DNA of 64,000 bases. Origin: CBDCUW01 sp963734865 (lineage in GTDB: Bacteria; Planctomycetota; Planctomycetia; Pirellulales; Pirellulaceae). The notes beneath the pieces are model-generated. The model did not search any database. It had not been told where the DNA came from and saw only the letters and a list, made by a program, of their open reading frames with translations. A program made the position numbers and the translations under genes. The DNA lies in NCBI GenBank assembly GCA_963734865.1, contig CAVTIV010000010.1:171432-235431 (forward strand), read 5' to 3'. Positions 47,348 to 56,861 of the stretch are shown here, piece after piece; the first letter of the stretch is position 1; every line of letters begins with the position of its first letter.

Positions 47348-48819
47348 AGAAGATGAGTCCGAACGAAGATTTTGAACGTCAAATGACGCGCCGGCAGTTG
47401 CTCAGCCGGTCCCGCGGATGCGTTGGCGCGGCCGCCTTGGCATCGCTGTTGGCTGCCGATGGGAAACTTCAGGCGGCACGGGCTACCGAACACGCCAATC
47501 CCGGGCTGCCCGGGCTACCGCATTTTCCGCCAACGGCAAAACGTGTGATCTATTTGTTCATGGCGGGCGGCCCCAGTCATATCGACATGTTCGACTACAA
47601 GCCGGCGTTGCGTGACATTCACGGGACCGAGCTTCCGGATTCGATCCGCAATGGACAACGTTTGACCGGAATGTCGAGCGGCCAATCGACATTCCCCTGC
47701 GTCGCGCCGATGTTCAAGTTCGATCGTTACGGCGAGCGGGGAACGTGGGTCAACAGCGACTTATTGCCCCACACCGCGTCGATTGTCGACGAGTTGACGA
47801 TCATTCGCACGATGAACACCGAAGCGATCAACCACGATCCGGCGATGACCTACATCAATACCGGGACACAACAGCTTGGACGTCCGAGCATCGGTTCCTG
47901 GCTCAGCTACGGACTGGGAAGCCCCAATGACGACCTACCGGCGTACGTGACGATGATTTCCGTTGGTGCCAAGCCGGGCCAAGCTCTGTTTTCACGTCTG
48001 TGGGGGAGCGGATTCCTGCCCTCGAAACACCAGGGGGTGCAATTCCGCAGCGGCGACAGCCCGGTTCTGTATCTGTCCAACCCCGCCGGCATCGATCGTG
48101 GTATCCGACGAACAATGCTGGATGGGATCGCCGCCTTGAATGCCCAGCGGTTCGATGACGTTGGCGACCCCGAGATACAAACACGCATCGCGCAGTATGA
48201 AATGGCGTATCGCATGCAAACGTCGGTTCCCGACCTGATGGACAGTGCATCGGAATCACAAGCGACGCATGATTTATATGGTCCCGAATCGGGCAAGCCG
48301 GGGACGTTTGCGGCGAACTGCCTTCTCGCCCGGCGATTGGCCGAGCGTGGCGTGCCGTTCGTTCAGCTCTTTCATCGAGGCTGGGATCAACATGGAAATC
48401 TGCCAGCCGACCTTCGCAAGAACTGCCACAGCGTCGATCAACCGGCCACCGCGTTGGTCAAGGATCTGAAGCAACGCGGCATGCTGGAAGACACCGTCGT
48501 GATCTTCGGCGGCGAGTTTGGGCGGACGATCTATAGCCAGGGCAAGTTGACCGAGAACAATCACGGTCGCGATCACCACGGACGTTGCTTCAGCACATGG
48601 GTTGCCGGAGGCGGCTTCAGGCAAGGATTCGACTATGGCTTGACCGATGATTACAGCTATAACATTTTGGAAAACCCGGTACATATCAACGACCTGAATG
48701 CAACGGTGCTACACACGCTGGGAATTGACCACCAGCGTTTTACCGTCAAGTACCAGGGTCTCGATTCTCGTCTGACCGGTGTCGAAGGGGCGCGGGTGGT
48801 GACGGAGATCTTGGCCTGA
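47344..48819 (+). CDS. DUF1501 domain protein (alkaline-phosphatase-like)
   Basis: A 491-residue protein. Its ATG overlaps the stop of the previous gene (ATGA), which fixes the start and couples translation. The N-terminus MTRRQLLSRSRGCVGAAALASLLA looks like an export signal, possibly Tat. The DUF1501 landmarks are all present: KRVIYLFMAGGPSHIDMFDYKP, PMFKFDRYGERGTWVN, DQHGNLP near LFHRGWDQHG, IFGGEFGRT and GRDHHGRCFSTWVAGGG. The fold is related to alkaline phosphatases/sulfatases. It is encoded almost always next to a DUF1549/DUF1553 protein, as here. Substrate unknown. Confidence 0.95.
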   Translation: MKKMSPNEDFERQMTRRQLLSRSRGCVGAAALASLLAADGKLQAARATEHANPGLPGLPHFPPTAKRVIYLFMAGGPSHIDMFDYKPALRDIHGTELPDSIRNGQRLTGMSSGQSTFPCVAPMFKFDRYGERGTWVNSDLLPHTASIVDELTIIRTMNTEAINHDPAMTYINTGTQQLGRPSIGSWLSYGLGSPNDDLPAYVTMISVGAKPGQALFSRLWGSGFLPSKHQGVQFRSGDSPVLYLSNPAGIDRGIRRTMLDGIAALNAQRFDDVGDPEIQTRIAQYEMAYRMQTSVPDLMDSASESQATHDLYGPESGKPGTFAANCLLARRLAERGVPFVQLFHRGWDQHGNLPADLRKNCHSVDQPATALVKDLKQRGMLEDTVVIFGGEFGRTIYSQGKLTENNHGRDHHGRCFSTWVAGGGFRQGFDYGLTDDYSYNILENPVHINDLNATVLHTLGIDHQRFTVKYQGLDSRLTGVEGARVVTEILA

Positions 48820-48918
48820 ACCTTGACGGTGGCCTGAACTCTGACAGTTTCGAGCCTTGTTGCGCCGTCGGTGGGTCGACGTCGCGATCGCCTCCTCGAC
48901 CCTCCCAACAGGTGAGAC

Positions 48919-49452
48919 ATGGACAAAGCACGCATTGGCATCGTTACCGTTTCAGACCGCGCTAGCCGCGGTGAGTACCAAGATCTGGGTGGTCCAGCGA
49001 TTCACGATTACTTGACCGGAGTGCTGACAAGCGATTGGCAACCGGTCACGCGGATCATTTCGGATGACCAGGACGTGATCGAGGCGACGCTCCGGGAACT
49101 ATGCGATGACGAGCGTTGTTGTTTGGTCATCACAACGGGCGGTACCGGTCCGGCAAAACGGGATGTGACACCCGAGGCGACCGAGGCGGTCTGTGAAAAG
49201 ATGATGCACGGTTTTGGCGAGCTGATGCGAAAGGTATCACTCGAAAAAGTGCCCACCGCGATCCTCTCGCGACAGACCGCTGGAATTCGCGGCGGCTCGC
49301 TGATCGTCAACCTGCCGGGCAAGCCCAAAGCGATCGCGGAATGTTTGGATGCCGTCTTCCCGGCGATTCCCTACTGCATCGATCTGATCGATGGTCCACC
49401 CCTGAGCACCGACGAGAGCCGTGTCGTTGCGTTTCGCCCGAAAGGGAAGTGA
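48919..49452 (+). CDS. mog: Molybdopterin adenylyltransferase-like protein (MogA/MoaB family)
   Basis: A 177-residue protein starting at 48919 behind a strong ribosome-binding site (AGGTGA, about 4 bases upstream). It has the family landmarks RIGIVTVSDRASRGEYQD, VITTGGTGPAKRDVTPEAT, and LSRQTAGIRGGSLIVNLPGKPKAIAECLDAVFPAIPYCIDLI. These match MogA more closely than MoaB. MogA adenylates molybdopterin before molybdenum insertion. No other cofactor-synthesis gene is nearby. It converges with the LRR lipoprotein gene, 12 bp gap. Confidence 0.94.
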   Translation: MDKARIGIVTVSDRASRGEYQDLGGPAIHDYLTGVLTSDWQPVTRIISDDQDVIEATLRELCDDERCCLVITTGGTGPAKRDVTPEATEAVCEKMMHGFGELMRKVSLEKVPTAILSRQTAGIRGGSLIVNLPGKPKAIAECLDAVFPAIPYCIDLIDGPPLSTDESRVVAFRPKGK

Positions 49453-49464
49453 TATCGGCCGATA

Positions 49465-50769
49465 CTAATACTCAACGATCTGCAACTTTTTGTTCGCCGT
49501 GGTAAGTTCGTCGACCACGTCAAAACCGACAGCGCTGTTGACGATGTTCAAATAGATCAGCTTGGGAAGCTTCGCGAACTCGCGTGCGCTATCACCGATT
49601 TGAGTTCCGCCGATATTCAACCGTTCCAGATTCTGCATTTTCACGAGCGTCGGCGTCGATGCATCCGTGATCGCCGTTGCCCCTTGCAGGTTCACTTCGG
49701 TCACGTTGACCAGGTCACCGAAAGTGTTGAACGCCGCGTCGTCAATTTTCGTTTCCCAGAGTCCCAGGTACGTCAGTCCCTTCATTTTCGCGATCTGTTT
49801 CATGCCGTCGCTCGACACGAGCCGACACTCGGCGATGTCCAAAAACGTCACCTTGGGGAGCGATGCGATCACTTCCATCCCCTGATCATCGAGGGACGAA
49901 TCGCGGAGTTCAATGCGATCGATTTTTTTCAGGTCTTTGATGTTTGCGATTCCGGCGCCGGTGACATCGCAACCCCGTAGCCGCAATCGCTTGAGGTTGG
50001 TCAGTTTGGCGATCGCTGGCATGCCTGCATCATTCACCTTCGTGTAGTCCATCTGGATCGATTCCAAGGTGGGGATCTCACCGAGCAATTTCAACGAATC
50101 GTTGCTGATGGTCGTACAGTAATTGACATTCAACGATTTCAACGGCAGCCCAACGAGGTTTGCGATACCGGCATCGGTGATGTTCGCTTTTTCAAGTTCG
50201 ATGTCACCGAGCTTTGGGAAATTGGATAAGTGAACGAGCCCTTCGTCACTGATCTTTGTATTTCGTAAATCGAGCGCACGAAGCTGGGTGAGATCTTTGA
50301 GGTACGCCAGACCATCATTCGACACGGGCGCGCGCCGCAGCCGCAACACTTCCAGCCCGGTCAGCTTCCCAACCGCTTTGAGCGTCGGATCACCGATTTC
50401 CGAATTGGACAGATCGAGTCGTTTCAACTTGGTCAGCTTGGCAATCGCCTCCATCCCCTCGTCCTTCAATCCAGGACCGGAAAGACTCGCGATTTCGACG
50501 TTGGGAACGCCTGCCAGATGAACCAGCGATTGGGAGATGTCCTTGTCGGTAGAAACAGACAATTCGGTCACCAGCCCGTCACGATTCCTCTTCAACAGAT
50601 ACCCAGCCGCTTCCAAAGCGGCGACCGCTTGCGGATCATCCGTCGCCACCGGGGTCACCGCTTCGGCGATCGGCTTTGTCGTGGGAGTCGTCTTGCGGTC
50701 GCAACCCACCAGGGGGGCCGAAAGGAGACAGGCGAGTGCGAGTGCGTGACGCAGTCGAATCTTGGTCAT
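49465..50769 (-). CDS. Leucine-rich-repeat lipoprotein
   Basis: The start is the ATG at 50769 (MTKIRLRHALALACLLSAPLVGC). The lipobox LVGC shows lipid attachment; product 434 residues. After a short linker (TTPTTKPIAEAV) there are about 13 repeats of ~23 residues (for example LTKLKRLDLSNSEIGDPTLKAVGK; LTQLRALDLRNTKISDEGLVHLSN). This is the cysteine-containing/bacterial LRR type that is abundant in planctomycetes. It is likely a surface or periplasmic protein-binding scaffold. The repeats are similar to those at the C-terminus of the SUMF1-LRR protein. Confidence 0.93.
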   Translation of the reverse strand: MTKIRLRHALALACLLSAPLVGCDRKTTPTTKPIAEAVTPVATDDPQAVAALEAAGYLLKRNRDGLVTELSVSTDKDISQSLVHLAGVPNVEIASLSGPGLKDEGMEAIAKLTKLKRLDLSNSEIGDPTLKAVGKLTGLEVLRLRRAPVSNDGLAYLKDLTQLRALDLRNTKISDEGLVHLSNFPKLGDIELEKANITDAGIANLVGLPLKSLNVNYCTTISNDSLKLLGEIPTLESIQMDYTKVNDAGMPAIAKLTNLKRLRLRGCDVTGAGIANIKDLKKIDRIELRDSSLDDQGMEVIASLPKVTFLDIAECRLVSSDGMKQIAKMKGLTYLGLWETKIDDAAFNTFGDLVNVTEVNLQGATAITDASTPTLVKMQNLERLNIGGTQIGDSAREFAKLPKLIYLNIVNSAVGFDVVDELTTANKKLQIVEY

Positions 50770-50995
50770 GGGTGGGATGGCTCCGAGAATCAAGCAAAAC
50801 CTTCGATCGAATGGGCCAGCGTAGACTTTTGGAGAGGAACTGGCAACGAATCGGCCGCCAAATTCCGTGCACGCCGACGATTGTTGAGATAATATGGGCT
50901 TGCTATCGTGTTGGCAGAATTATCGCCGCAAACCATCTTCGTGGGCACGCCGTACCACACTCCGGATCCTGCCCATTTTCACTTCGAGGGATTTC

Positions 50996-52402
50996 ATGAC
51001 AAGAAAGACAAGTCGACGTCGTTTTATCGGCCAAACCGCGGCCCTGGGTGCCGGGGTCGGTTTTTGGACTGGGGTCAGTCCCCAAGCCCGCGCTCAATCG
51101 GCACTTCAAGCGCCTTCAGCCGCGTGTGTTGGCGTCGGCGGCAAGGGTGGTAGTGACACAAGTCATATCGCGGAAAACGGCGTGTCGATCGTCGGACTCT
51201 GTGACGTCGACGGTGGAACATTGACCAAGAAAGGTCGCGAGTTTCCCGATGCCAAGCAGTTCAACGATTTTCGTGAAATGCTCGATCAACTCGGCAGCAA
51301 GGTGGACATCGTCACGGTCAGCACGCCGGACCATAACCACGCCGCGGCAGCGGTTCGCGCGATGCGAATGAAGAAACATGTTTATTGTCAGAAACCGCTC
51401 ACCTGGTCGATCCGCGAAGCGCGGATGATGCGTGAGGTCGCTCAAGAGATGGGGGTGGTAACGCAAATGGGCAACCAAGGCACCTCGGAGGATGGGCTGC
51501 GCGAAGCAGTGGAAGTCATCCGCAGTGGTGCGATCGGCGACGTGAGTGAAGTTCATGTCTGGACAAACCGCCCGATTTGGCCTCAGGGTATCGGTCGACC
51601 CGCCGGTGAAGATCCCGTGCCAGAAGATTTGAACTGGGATGCCTGGATTGGCCCGGCGCCGATGCGTCCGTTCAAGGAAGGCGTCTACCACTCCTTCAAG
51701 TGGCGCGGTTGGGTCGATTTTGGAACCGGTGCTCTCGGGGATATGGCTTGCCACACCACCAACATGCCGGTGATGGCGCTGAAACTTTGGGATCCGATCG
51801 CTGTCACCGCGGTCAAGAACCCTGGCATTTTTGAGGGCGAAACGTTCCCTGGGAATTCTGCCTTGATGTTCGAGTTCCCCGAGCGAGAGGGCCTGTCCGC
51901 CTGCAAGTTCCACTGGTACGACGGTGGCAACCTTCCCAGCGACGAGATCATCACTCAGTTGCCCGAATCGTTCCAAAAGCGAATCGCGCAGCAGAGAGAA
52001 GACCCCAACCGCAAGACCAGCGGTGCGGTCGTCGTCGGCAGCAAGGGGCTGTTGTTCTCGCCAGATGATTACGGTGCGAAGTACTTCCTGCTCCCCGAGG
52101 ACAAGTACAAGGATTTTGAAAAGCCCGAGCAGTCATTGCCGCGGATTCCGTACAATGCCGGTGGTGACCAACGTCAGAAATGGGAATTCGTCAGCACCAT
52201 CAAGGGCGAATACGAGCCCGGCACGATGTCGAATTTCGGCTACGCCGGTCGATTGACCGAAACGATTTTGGTCGGCAACTTGGCGATGCGAGCTGGCGAA
52301 GGCCAACGTATCGAGTGGAACGCCAAAGAGCTGACGAGCCCCAACGTTCCCGAGATCAACCAGTTTGTGCAACGTGAATATCGGGAAGGCTGGGAAATCT
52401 AG
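50996..52402 (+). CDS. Exported Gfo/Idh/MocA-family oxidoreductase
   Basis: The start is the ATG at 50996. The N-terminus RKTSRRRFIGQTAALGAGVGFWTG is a twin-arginine-type signal, so the protein should be exported folded, with its cofactor. It has 468 residues. The N-terminal Rossmann part reads ACVGVGGKGGSDTSHI, VGLCDVDG, TVSTPDHNHAAAAVRAMRMKKHVYCQKPLTWSIREARMM. Lys in CQKP is the typical catalytic/binding Lys of this family. The C-terminal half is the beta-sheet substrate domain. Such proteins oxidise or epimerise sugars and cyclitols; the substrate is unknown. Its terminator lies at 52431-52467. Confidence 0.94.
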   Translation: MTRKTSRRRFIGQTAALGAGVGFWTGVSPQARAQSALQAPSAACVGVGGKGGSDTSHIAENGVSIVGLCDVDGGTLTKKGREFPDAKQFNDFREMLDQLGSKVDIVTVSTPDHNHAAAAVRAMRMKKHVYCQKPLTWSIREARMMREVAQEMGVVTQMGNQGTSEDGLREAVEVIRSGAIGDVSEVHVWTNRPIWPQGIGRPAGEDPVPEDLNWDAWIGPAPMRPFKEGVYHSFKWRGWVDFGTGALGDMACHTTNMPVMALKLWDPIAVTAVKNPGIFEGETFPGNSALMFEFPEREGLSACKFHWYDGGNLPSDEIITQLPESFQKRIAQQREDPNRKTSGAVVVGSKGLLFSPDDYGAKYFLLPEDKYKDFEKPEQSLPRIPYNAGGDQRQKWEFVSTIKGEYEPGTMSNFGYAGRLTETILVGNLAMRAGEGQRIEWNAKELTSPNVPEINQFVQREYREGWEI

Positions 52403-52430
52403 ATCGATCCCCGATCATGACCATCGATCA

Positions 52431-52467
52431 AGCCGGATGTTGCCGCGATGCGACGTCCGGCTTTTTT
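52431..52467 (+). terminator. Rho-independent terminator
   Basis: AGCCGGA pairs with TCCGGCT, with an inner GTTGC/GCGAC extension, and is followed by TTTTTT. It lies ~30 bp after the stop of the first oxidoreductase gene. It separates that gene from the second one. Confidence 0.85.
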
Positions 52468-52604
52468 CGTCAGTCTTCTGCTGGGACACCAAAACGACGA
52501 CAACGCTGTGCCGGCGCCGGCACTCCCTTCGGCCTTCGCGTACAATACTGGTTCGTCGACATCGTTCACACCCACCTTCCATCCCACCTTCCCGGAGTTC
52601 GTTC

Positions 52605-53963
52605 ATGCGTCGCCTTTCGAATCTTTCTCGCCGAGAGTTCCTGGCATCGACCACTGCCGCCGGTGCCGCAGCAGTGGTCGCTCCCTCGTCGCTGCGTGCC
52701 GCCCAGGCGAACGACCGAATGAAGGTTGCGTTCATCGGAGTGGGCGGCCGTGGTGGTGCCAATCTTCGCACATTGTCGGCGACCAAACAGATCGACGTCG
52801 CAGCGATTTGCGATGTCGACTCGCGATTCCTCGGTAACGCCGCGGAGCTGTTTCCCAAGGCCAAGCAGTTCAGCGACTTTCGCAAGCTGTACGACGCCGT
52901 TGGCAAAGGCGTCGATGCGGTTGTGGTCAGCACTCCCGAGCATATTCATGCCTACGCGACGATGCCCGCTCTGCAACTGGGCAAACACGTCTATTGCGAG
53001 AAACCGCTTGCTTACAACATCGATGAAACGCGGCGGATCACCGAGGCGGCGGCCGCCGCCGGCGTGGTCACACAAATGGGCACGCAGATTCATGCCAGCG
53101 ATAACTATCATCGCGTTGTTGAATTGATTCAGTCGGGGGCGATCGGTCCGGTAAGTGAAGCGCATGTCTGGGTATCTCGCGCTTGGGGACTGCAAAGCGA
53201 AGCGGAGGCGACGAAGAACAAGGACAGGTTGTTTGTTGATCATCGACCGACCGAATCGATGACGCCGCCGGAATACCTGGACTGGGATCTGTGGCTTGGT
53301 CCGGCACCCGCGCGACCATTTCACAGCGTCTACTTTCCCGGTCCCAACTGGTATCGCTGGTGGGATTTTGGCAACGGCACGATGTCGGATCTGGGAAGCC
53401 ATTGGAATGACCTGCCGTATTGGGCGCTGCAGCTTGATGCACCGCGAACGGTCGAGTCGTTCGGCATTCCCCCAAACCCGGAAATCGCCCCCGCTTCGAT
53501 GACCGCGGTCTACGAGTATGGACCCCGTGGCGATCTGCCGGCGGTCCAGTTGACCTGGTACCAGGGAACGCACAAGCCTGATCGCTGGACCAATGGCGAG
53601 ATTCCCCCGTGGGGCAATGGCGTGCTGTTCGTCGGCACCAAGGGTATGTTGCTCGCGGACTATGGCAAGCACCTATTGCTGCCCGAGAACGAATTCGCCG
53701 ACTTCCAGCCCCCCAAACCGTTCGTCGCGGATTCGCCCGGTCATCACCAGGAATGGTTACTCGCATGCCGCGGCGAAGGGACCACAGGCAGCCCATTCAG
53801 TTACGCCGGTCCGCTCACCGAAGCGAATCACCTTGGCAATGTCGCTTACCGTGTCGGTAAGAAAATTCAATGGGATTCCAAAAAGATGGCTTGCCTCGGT
53901 TGTCCGGAGGCGGATCCCTTCATCCGCCGAGTACCGAGAGCCGGTTGGTCGCTGGATTCGTGA
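52605..53963 (+). CDS. Second exported Gfo/Idh/MocA-family oxidoreductase
   Basis: The start is the ATG at 52605 (MRRLSNLSRREFLASTTAAGAA), a Tat-type signal; the upstream open frame crosses the terminator and is not coding. The 452-residue product has KVAFIGVGGRGGANLRTL, VAAICDVDSRFLG, VVSTPEHIHAYATMPALQLGKHVYCEKPLAYNIDETRRI, and a C-terminal substrate domain including WYRWWDFGNGTMSDLGSHWNDLPYWAL. It is clearly related to the preceding gene but differs enough to suggest a distinct substrate. It has its own transcription unit and converges with the Mur-ligase-like gene, 14 bp gap. Confidence 0.94.
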   Translation: MRRLSNLSRREFLASTTAAGAAAVVAPSSLRAAQANDRMKVAFIGVGGRGGANLRTLSATKQIDVAAICDVDSRFLGNAAELFPKAKQFSDFRKLYDAVGKGVDAVVVSTPEHIHAYATMPALQLGKHVYCEKPLAYNIDETRRITEAAAAAGVVTQMGTQIHASDNYHRVVELIQSGAIGPVSEAHVWVSRAWGLQSEAEATKNKDRLFVDHRPTESMTPPEYLDWDLWLGPAPARPFHSVYFPGPNWYRWWDFGNGTMSDLGSHWNDLPYWALQLDAPRTVESFGIPPNPEIAPASMTAVYEYGPRGDLPAVQLTWYQGTHKPDRWTNGEIPPWGNGVLFVGTKGMLLADYGKHLLLPENEFADFQPPKPFVADSPGHHQEWLLACRGEGTTGSPFSYAGPLTEANHLGNVAYRVGKKIQWDSKKMACLGCPEADPFIRRVPRAGWSLDS

Positions 53964-53977
53964 TCGAACACCGGTCG

Positions 53978-55561
53978 TCAAAATTGTGCGATCTTCAGCG
54001 CGGGCACCGCTTTGTCGCAAGGCTTGTTCGATCGTCGTTCGTCGTTCAACTGCCGTTCCGATTCGACCCATTTTTCGATCTGCTGGATCTCGGTCCGTTG
54101 CTCGTAAGCCGACTGACCGACCAAAACGCCAATGATCAAAATCGTGTCGTTCGGTGCTGCCTCGGAGACGGCCCACCGCACGGCGCGCTCATGATCGCTG
54201 ACAATTCGTATCGCCGCGCACTTTTCGACGCCGTCGAGTACGCAGTGCGATGCGGCCAGGAAGGAAGCTTTTGAGTTTCGGTTGGCCGTGACGATACACC
54301 GATCCGCGAAACGCTCGATCAGGTTGCCGTAACGTGCCAGTCGCTCGGGCATGTCCCCACAATCGATCGCCATGACACACCACAGCCGACCCCCGCTTTT
54401 CATCGATCGATAGGTTCGCAGCGAAGCCGCAGCTCGCTCCGGCGAACCTCCGGCATCCAGGATCAACGAGGCATGCCCGAACTGGCTGAGACATTGCCCG
54501 CGACCAGGTACGACTTGCAATTGGCCCAGCGTTTCGACGATCTCGTGAAGCGGTTTGCCAATCAACAAGCCGACCACCGTCGCCGCGGCGTGGTTCGCTG
54601 CCATCGCGGCGCCGCATAAGCTCGATTCCATCACGGCAGTCGTCTCGGCGTGAGAAACGATCAATGTCGTCATGCCAGCCGACTGTTCGATGATCTTTGC
54701 CGTCACGTCAGCCGATTGGCGAATCCCATAGGTGACGATTCTGGCACCGCTATCGCGGACCACACGGATGGCCTTGGCGTCGTCGGCGGGTGTGACCACG
54801 ACACCTGTGGTCGTCAATCGCTCCAGCACGCACTGCAGACCGGATTGGCCGTAGTCGACACTGCATGTCGTCGCGCCGGTCACGACCAGCAGGTCGAATT
54901 GGATCGCGTCGTATTGACCGTGGCGAGCATCCTCGTCAGACAATTCCACGATCGCGGCCTTGCAACCGCTGTCACAAGCTTCGCCAAGCCACTGGACCAG
55001 ATCGGAATTCGACGGTACCGATTGAGTGGAAGTCGATTGCACGATTCCATCACTATCCCCCAGATCCGTCTGATAGGCGGTGCGAATCCCGTTGCCGCGA
55101 AACAGTGACGCAATCAGCAGTGCCGTCGTCGTTTTTCCAGCGGAACCGATGATGCCGATGGTCAATAGCCTGCGGTCGGGATGTGCCAGCTGCCTGGCCG
55201 TGATGTCGGCCAGTGCCCGCTCGATGTCGCCAACAATGCATTGCGGCAATGGGCATGGCAAAACCTGTTCGCTCAAGATTCCCGCTGCCCCTCGAGCGAC
55301 CGCGTCGGCGACCAACTGTGTCGGACAGTCTTGACCGATTCGATAAGCAATCAACTCGCCCGCCTTGGCTGTCGTCGAAGATGCGGCCACCGTAGTGAAC
55401 TGGACATCATCACCGGCGAAAAATCGAGCCGATGCCAGAAGGCGGCGTAAAGAGATGACCTCGCTGGCGGCTTCTTGCGGGACGCCTCTGTCAAAGATCG
55501 AATCGAAGACAGTCGGTAAAGAATGATCGATTACGTGACGCATGATGGCCTCCATGCACAT
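53978..55561 (-). CDS. Divergent Mur-ligase-like (MurE-type) protein
   Basis: The start is uncertain among ATG 55561, 55555 and 55543; the product is ~521-527 residues. The N-terminal part resembles the MurE substrate domain (VQFTTVAASSTTAKAGELIAYR, ARGAAGILSEQ). The ATP loop GSAGKTTTALLIASLF stands where Mur ligases have GTNGKT(S/T). The expected DHLD-like segment is replaced (VVTGATTCSVDYGQSG), and the C-terminal DYAHNPD motif appears as DAGGSPE. The fold is thus Mur-like, but several catalytic landmarks are missing. It may use a different substrate or be regulatory. It is not in a cell-wall gene cluster here. Confidence 0.8.
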   Translation of the reverse strand: MCMEAIMRHVIDHSLPTVFDSIFDRGVPQEAASEVISLRRLLASARFFAGDDVQFTTVAASSTTAKAGELIAYRIGQDCPTQLVADAVARGAAGILSEQVLPCPLPQCIVGDIERALADITARQLAHPDRRLLTIGIIGSAGKTTTALLIASLFRGNGIRTAYQTDLGDSDGIVQSTSTQSVPSNSDLVQWLGEACDSGCKAAIVELSDEDARHGQYDAIQFDLLVVTGATTCSVDYGQSGLQCVLERLTTTGVVVTPADDAKAIRVVRDSGARIVTYGIRQSADVTAKIIEQSAGMTTLIVSHAETTAVMESSLCGAAMAANHAAATVVGLLIGKPLHEIVETLGQLQVVPGRGQCLSQFGHASLILDAGGSPERAAASLRTYRSMKSGGRLWCVMAIDCGDMPERLARYGNLIERFADRCIVTANRNSKASFLAASHCVLDGVEKCAAIRIVSDHERAVRWAVSEAAPNDTILIIGVLVGQSAYEQRTEIQQIEKWVESERQLNDERRSNKPCDKAVPALKIAQF

Positions 55562-55705
55562 CGCTACGGACGAATGTTTCACGGCAGTTCCACCGCCGTC
55601 GGTGTGCAATCCTGCGCAACACCGTTTCAAGGATTGTTCCGATCGGCCCGAACGGGTCAATAGGAGTTGGCCAAAGAATCCCAGAACAGGGCAACGACTG
55701 CCGCG

Positions 55706-55735
55706 ATCGCCCGTTCGGCGATGCTGTTTTTTTTC
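55706..55735 (+). terminator. Possible plus-strand hairpin terminator without a known gene
   Basis: ATCGCC pairs with GGCGAT around a five-base loop, followed two bases later by a run of eight T. No plus-strand gene precedes it; the region upstream is antisense to the 5' end of the Mur-like gene. It could end a small antisense RNA or be chance. Confidence 0.3.
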
Positions 55736-55747
55736 GCCGCCGTGATC

Positions 55748-56686
55748 TCATTTCTTCGCATTTGGGTCGACTCCCGCGTCACGAAGCATCAATTGAAGGT
55801 CTTCCCAGGCTGCTTTCTTCGCCGCCGGATTTCGCAACAGATAGGCGGGGTGATAGGTAACCAACACTTTGCTTTCAAAGTAACGATGAAGCCTTCCCCG
55901 CAAACGCCCAACGGACAGTTTGCTTTGAAGCAGTGTTTGACTACTGATCGCTCCCAGACAAACGATGTATTCGGGACGCAGGATTGCAAGCTGACGCTGG
56001 AAATACTCGCGACAGTTTTCGATTTCTTCGGGTTCGGGATTTCGATTTCCCGGAGGACGGCACTTGACGGTATTGAGGATGTAAACGTCTTCTCGACAGA
56101 GCGTGCAAGCTTCGATCATTTTGGTCAGCAACTGGCCCGCCTTGCCGACGAACGGTCGCCCCATTCGATCCTCATCCGCACCGGGCCCCTCGCCAAAAAA
56201 AGCAAACCGTGGACTGACGCTCCCCTCACCGAACACCGTCTTGGTACGACAGGCGGCCAGGACTTCGCAGCGGGTACACGAGGCGACATCGTGGGCCATC
56301 GCATCGAGCTGATGTTGTCGATCGACGACGGGCAACGATTCGCCGGGGTAGGCCTCCTTGACCATGTCGACCGAGGCGACCGGTGAGAGTCTCGATCGCG
56401 GGGGTGTCGCACGATTCGGCCGCGGCCGATCGCCGCGACCGCTCTGGTCAGTTGCGTCTTCTCGACCGGGCTCTGTGGCTCGACTGGGCTCTGTGGCTCG
56501 ACTGGGCTCTGTGGCTCGACTGGGCTCTGTGGCTCGACTGGGCTCAGCAAACCGCCAACGCAGCGTCTCCACCGAGTCCGAACCGGTAGCGGGCAAGAAT
56601 TGCACGCCCGATCGCTGCAGATGGTCGGCCAGCGCCGCTGCCTGGGCCAGGATTTCGTCGCGGGAAAGTAAATCGGATTCTGCCAT
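55748..56686 (-). CDS. Family 4/5-type uracil-DNA glycosylase (Fe-S)
   Basis: The start is the ATG at 56686 (MAESDLLSRDEIL), giving 312 residues; upstream codons to 56752 are Arg/Cys-rich and unlikely. A Pro/Arg/Thr linker with EPSRAT repeats precedes the catalytic domain. The catalytic part has CTRCEVLAACRTKTVFGEG (two Cys of the Fe-S cluster), FFGEGPGADEDRMGRPFVGKAGQLL (motif A), ILNTVKCRPPGNRNPEPEE and LVTYHPAYLLRNPAAKKAAWEDL (His-Pro motif B). It removes uracil from DNA in base-excision repair. The N-terminal extension resembles those of other planctomycete homologues. Confidence 0.94.
   Translation of the reverse strand: MAESDLLSRDEILAQAAALADHLQRSGVQFLPATGSDSVETLRWRFAEPSRATEPSRATEPSRATEPSRATEPGREDATDQSGRGDRPRPNRATPPRSRLSPVASVDMVKEAYPGESLPVVDRQHQLDAMAHDVASCTRCEVLAACRTKTVFGEGSVSPRFAFFGEGPGADEDRMGRPFVGKAGQLLTKMIEACTLCREDVYILNTVKCRPPGNRNPEPEEIENCREYFQRQLAILRPEYIVCLGAISSQTLLQSKLSVGRLRGRLHRYFESKVLVTYHPAYLLRNPAAKKAAWEDLQLMLRDAGVDPNAKK
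56460..56545 (-). repeat. 18 bp tandem repeat encoding EPSRAT
   Basis: Four to five near-identical 18 bp units (plus-strand GCTCTGTGGCTCGACTGG) lie in frame in the linker of the glycosylase gene. Confidence 0.9.
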
Positions 56687-56861
56687 CGGTCGATCCCGTT
56701 GCCAAATCAGTCCAGTGCCCCGGTCGCAATCGCGAGCCGGCAGCGATCGCACTCACCGGCAGATTGTAGCAATTGAACCGACATCGTTCTGCCGGGCCTA
56801 TGTCTTGGGTGGATGCCGGCATAGGATCATAGGTTTCTGACTTTCACCCGAGTACGCTGCC

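Noticed and set aside
52566..53672. Minus-strand 368-codon open frame opposite the second Gfo/Idh/MocA gene
   Set aside because: No family features, while the plus strand encodes a clear oxidoreductase; it is an antisense shadow typical of GC-rich DNA.
55748..56686. Glycosylase as a DNA polymerase-related N-terminal domain (phage SPO1 type)
   Set aside because: The conserved Cys pair, motif A (GEGPGADED) and HPAYLLR motif all match bona fide family 4/5 uracil-DNA glycosylases of full length.
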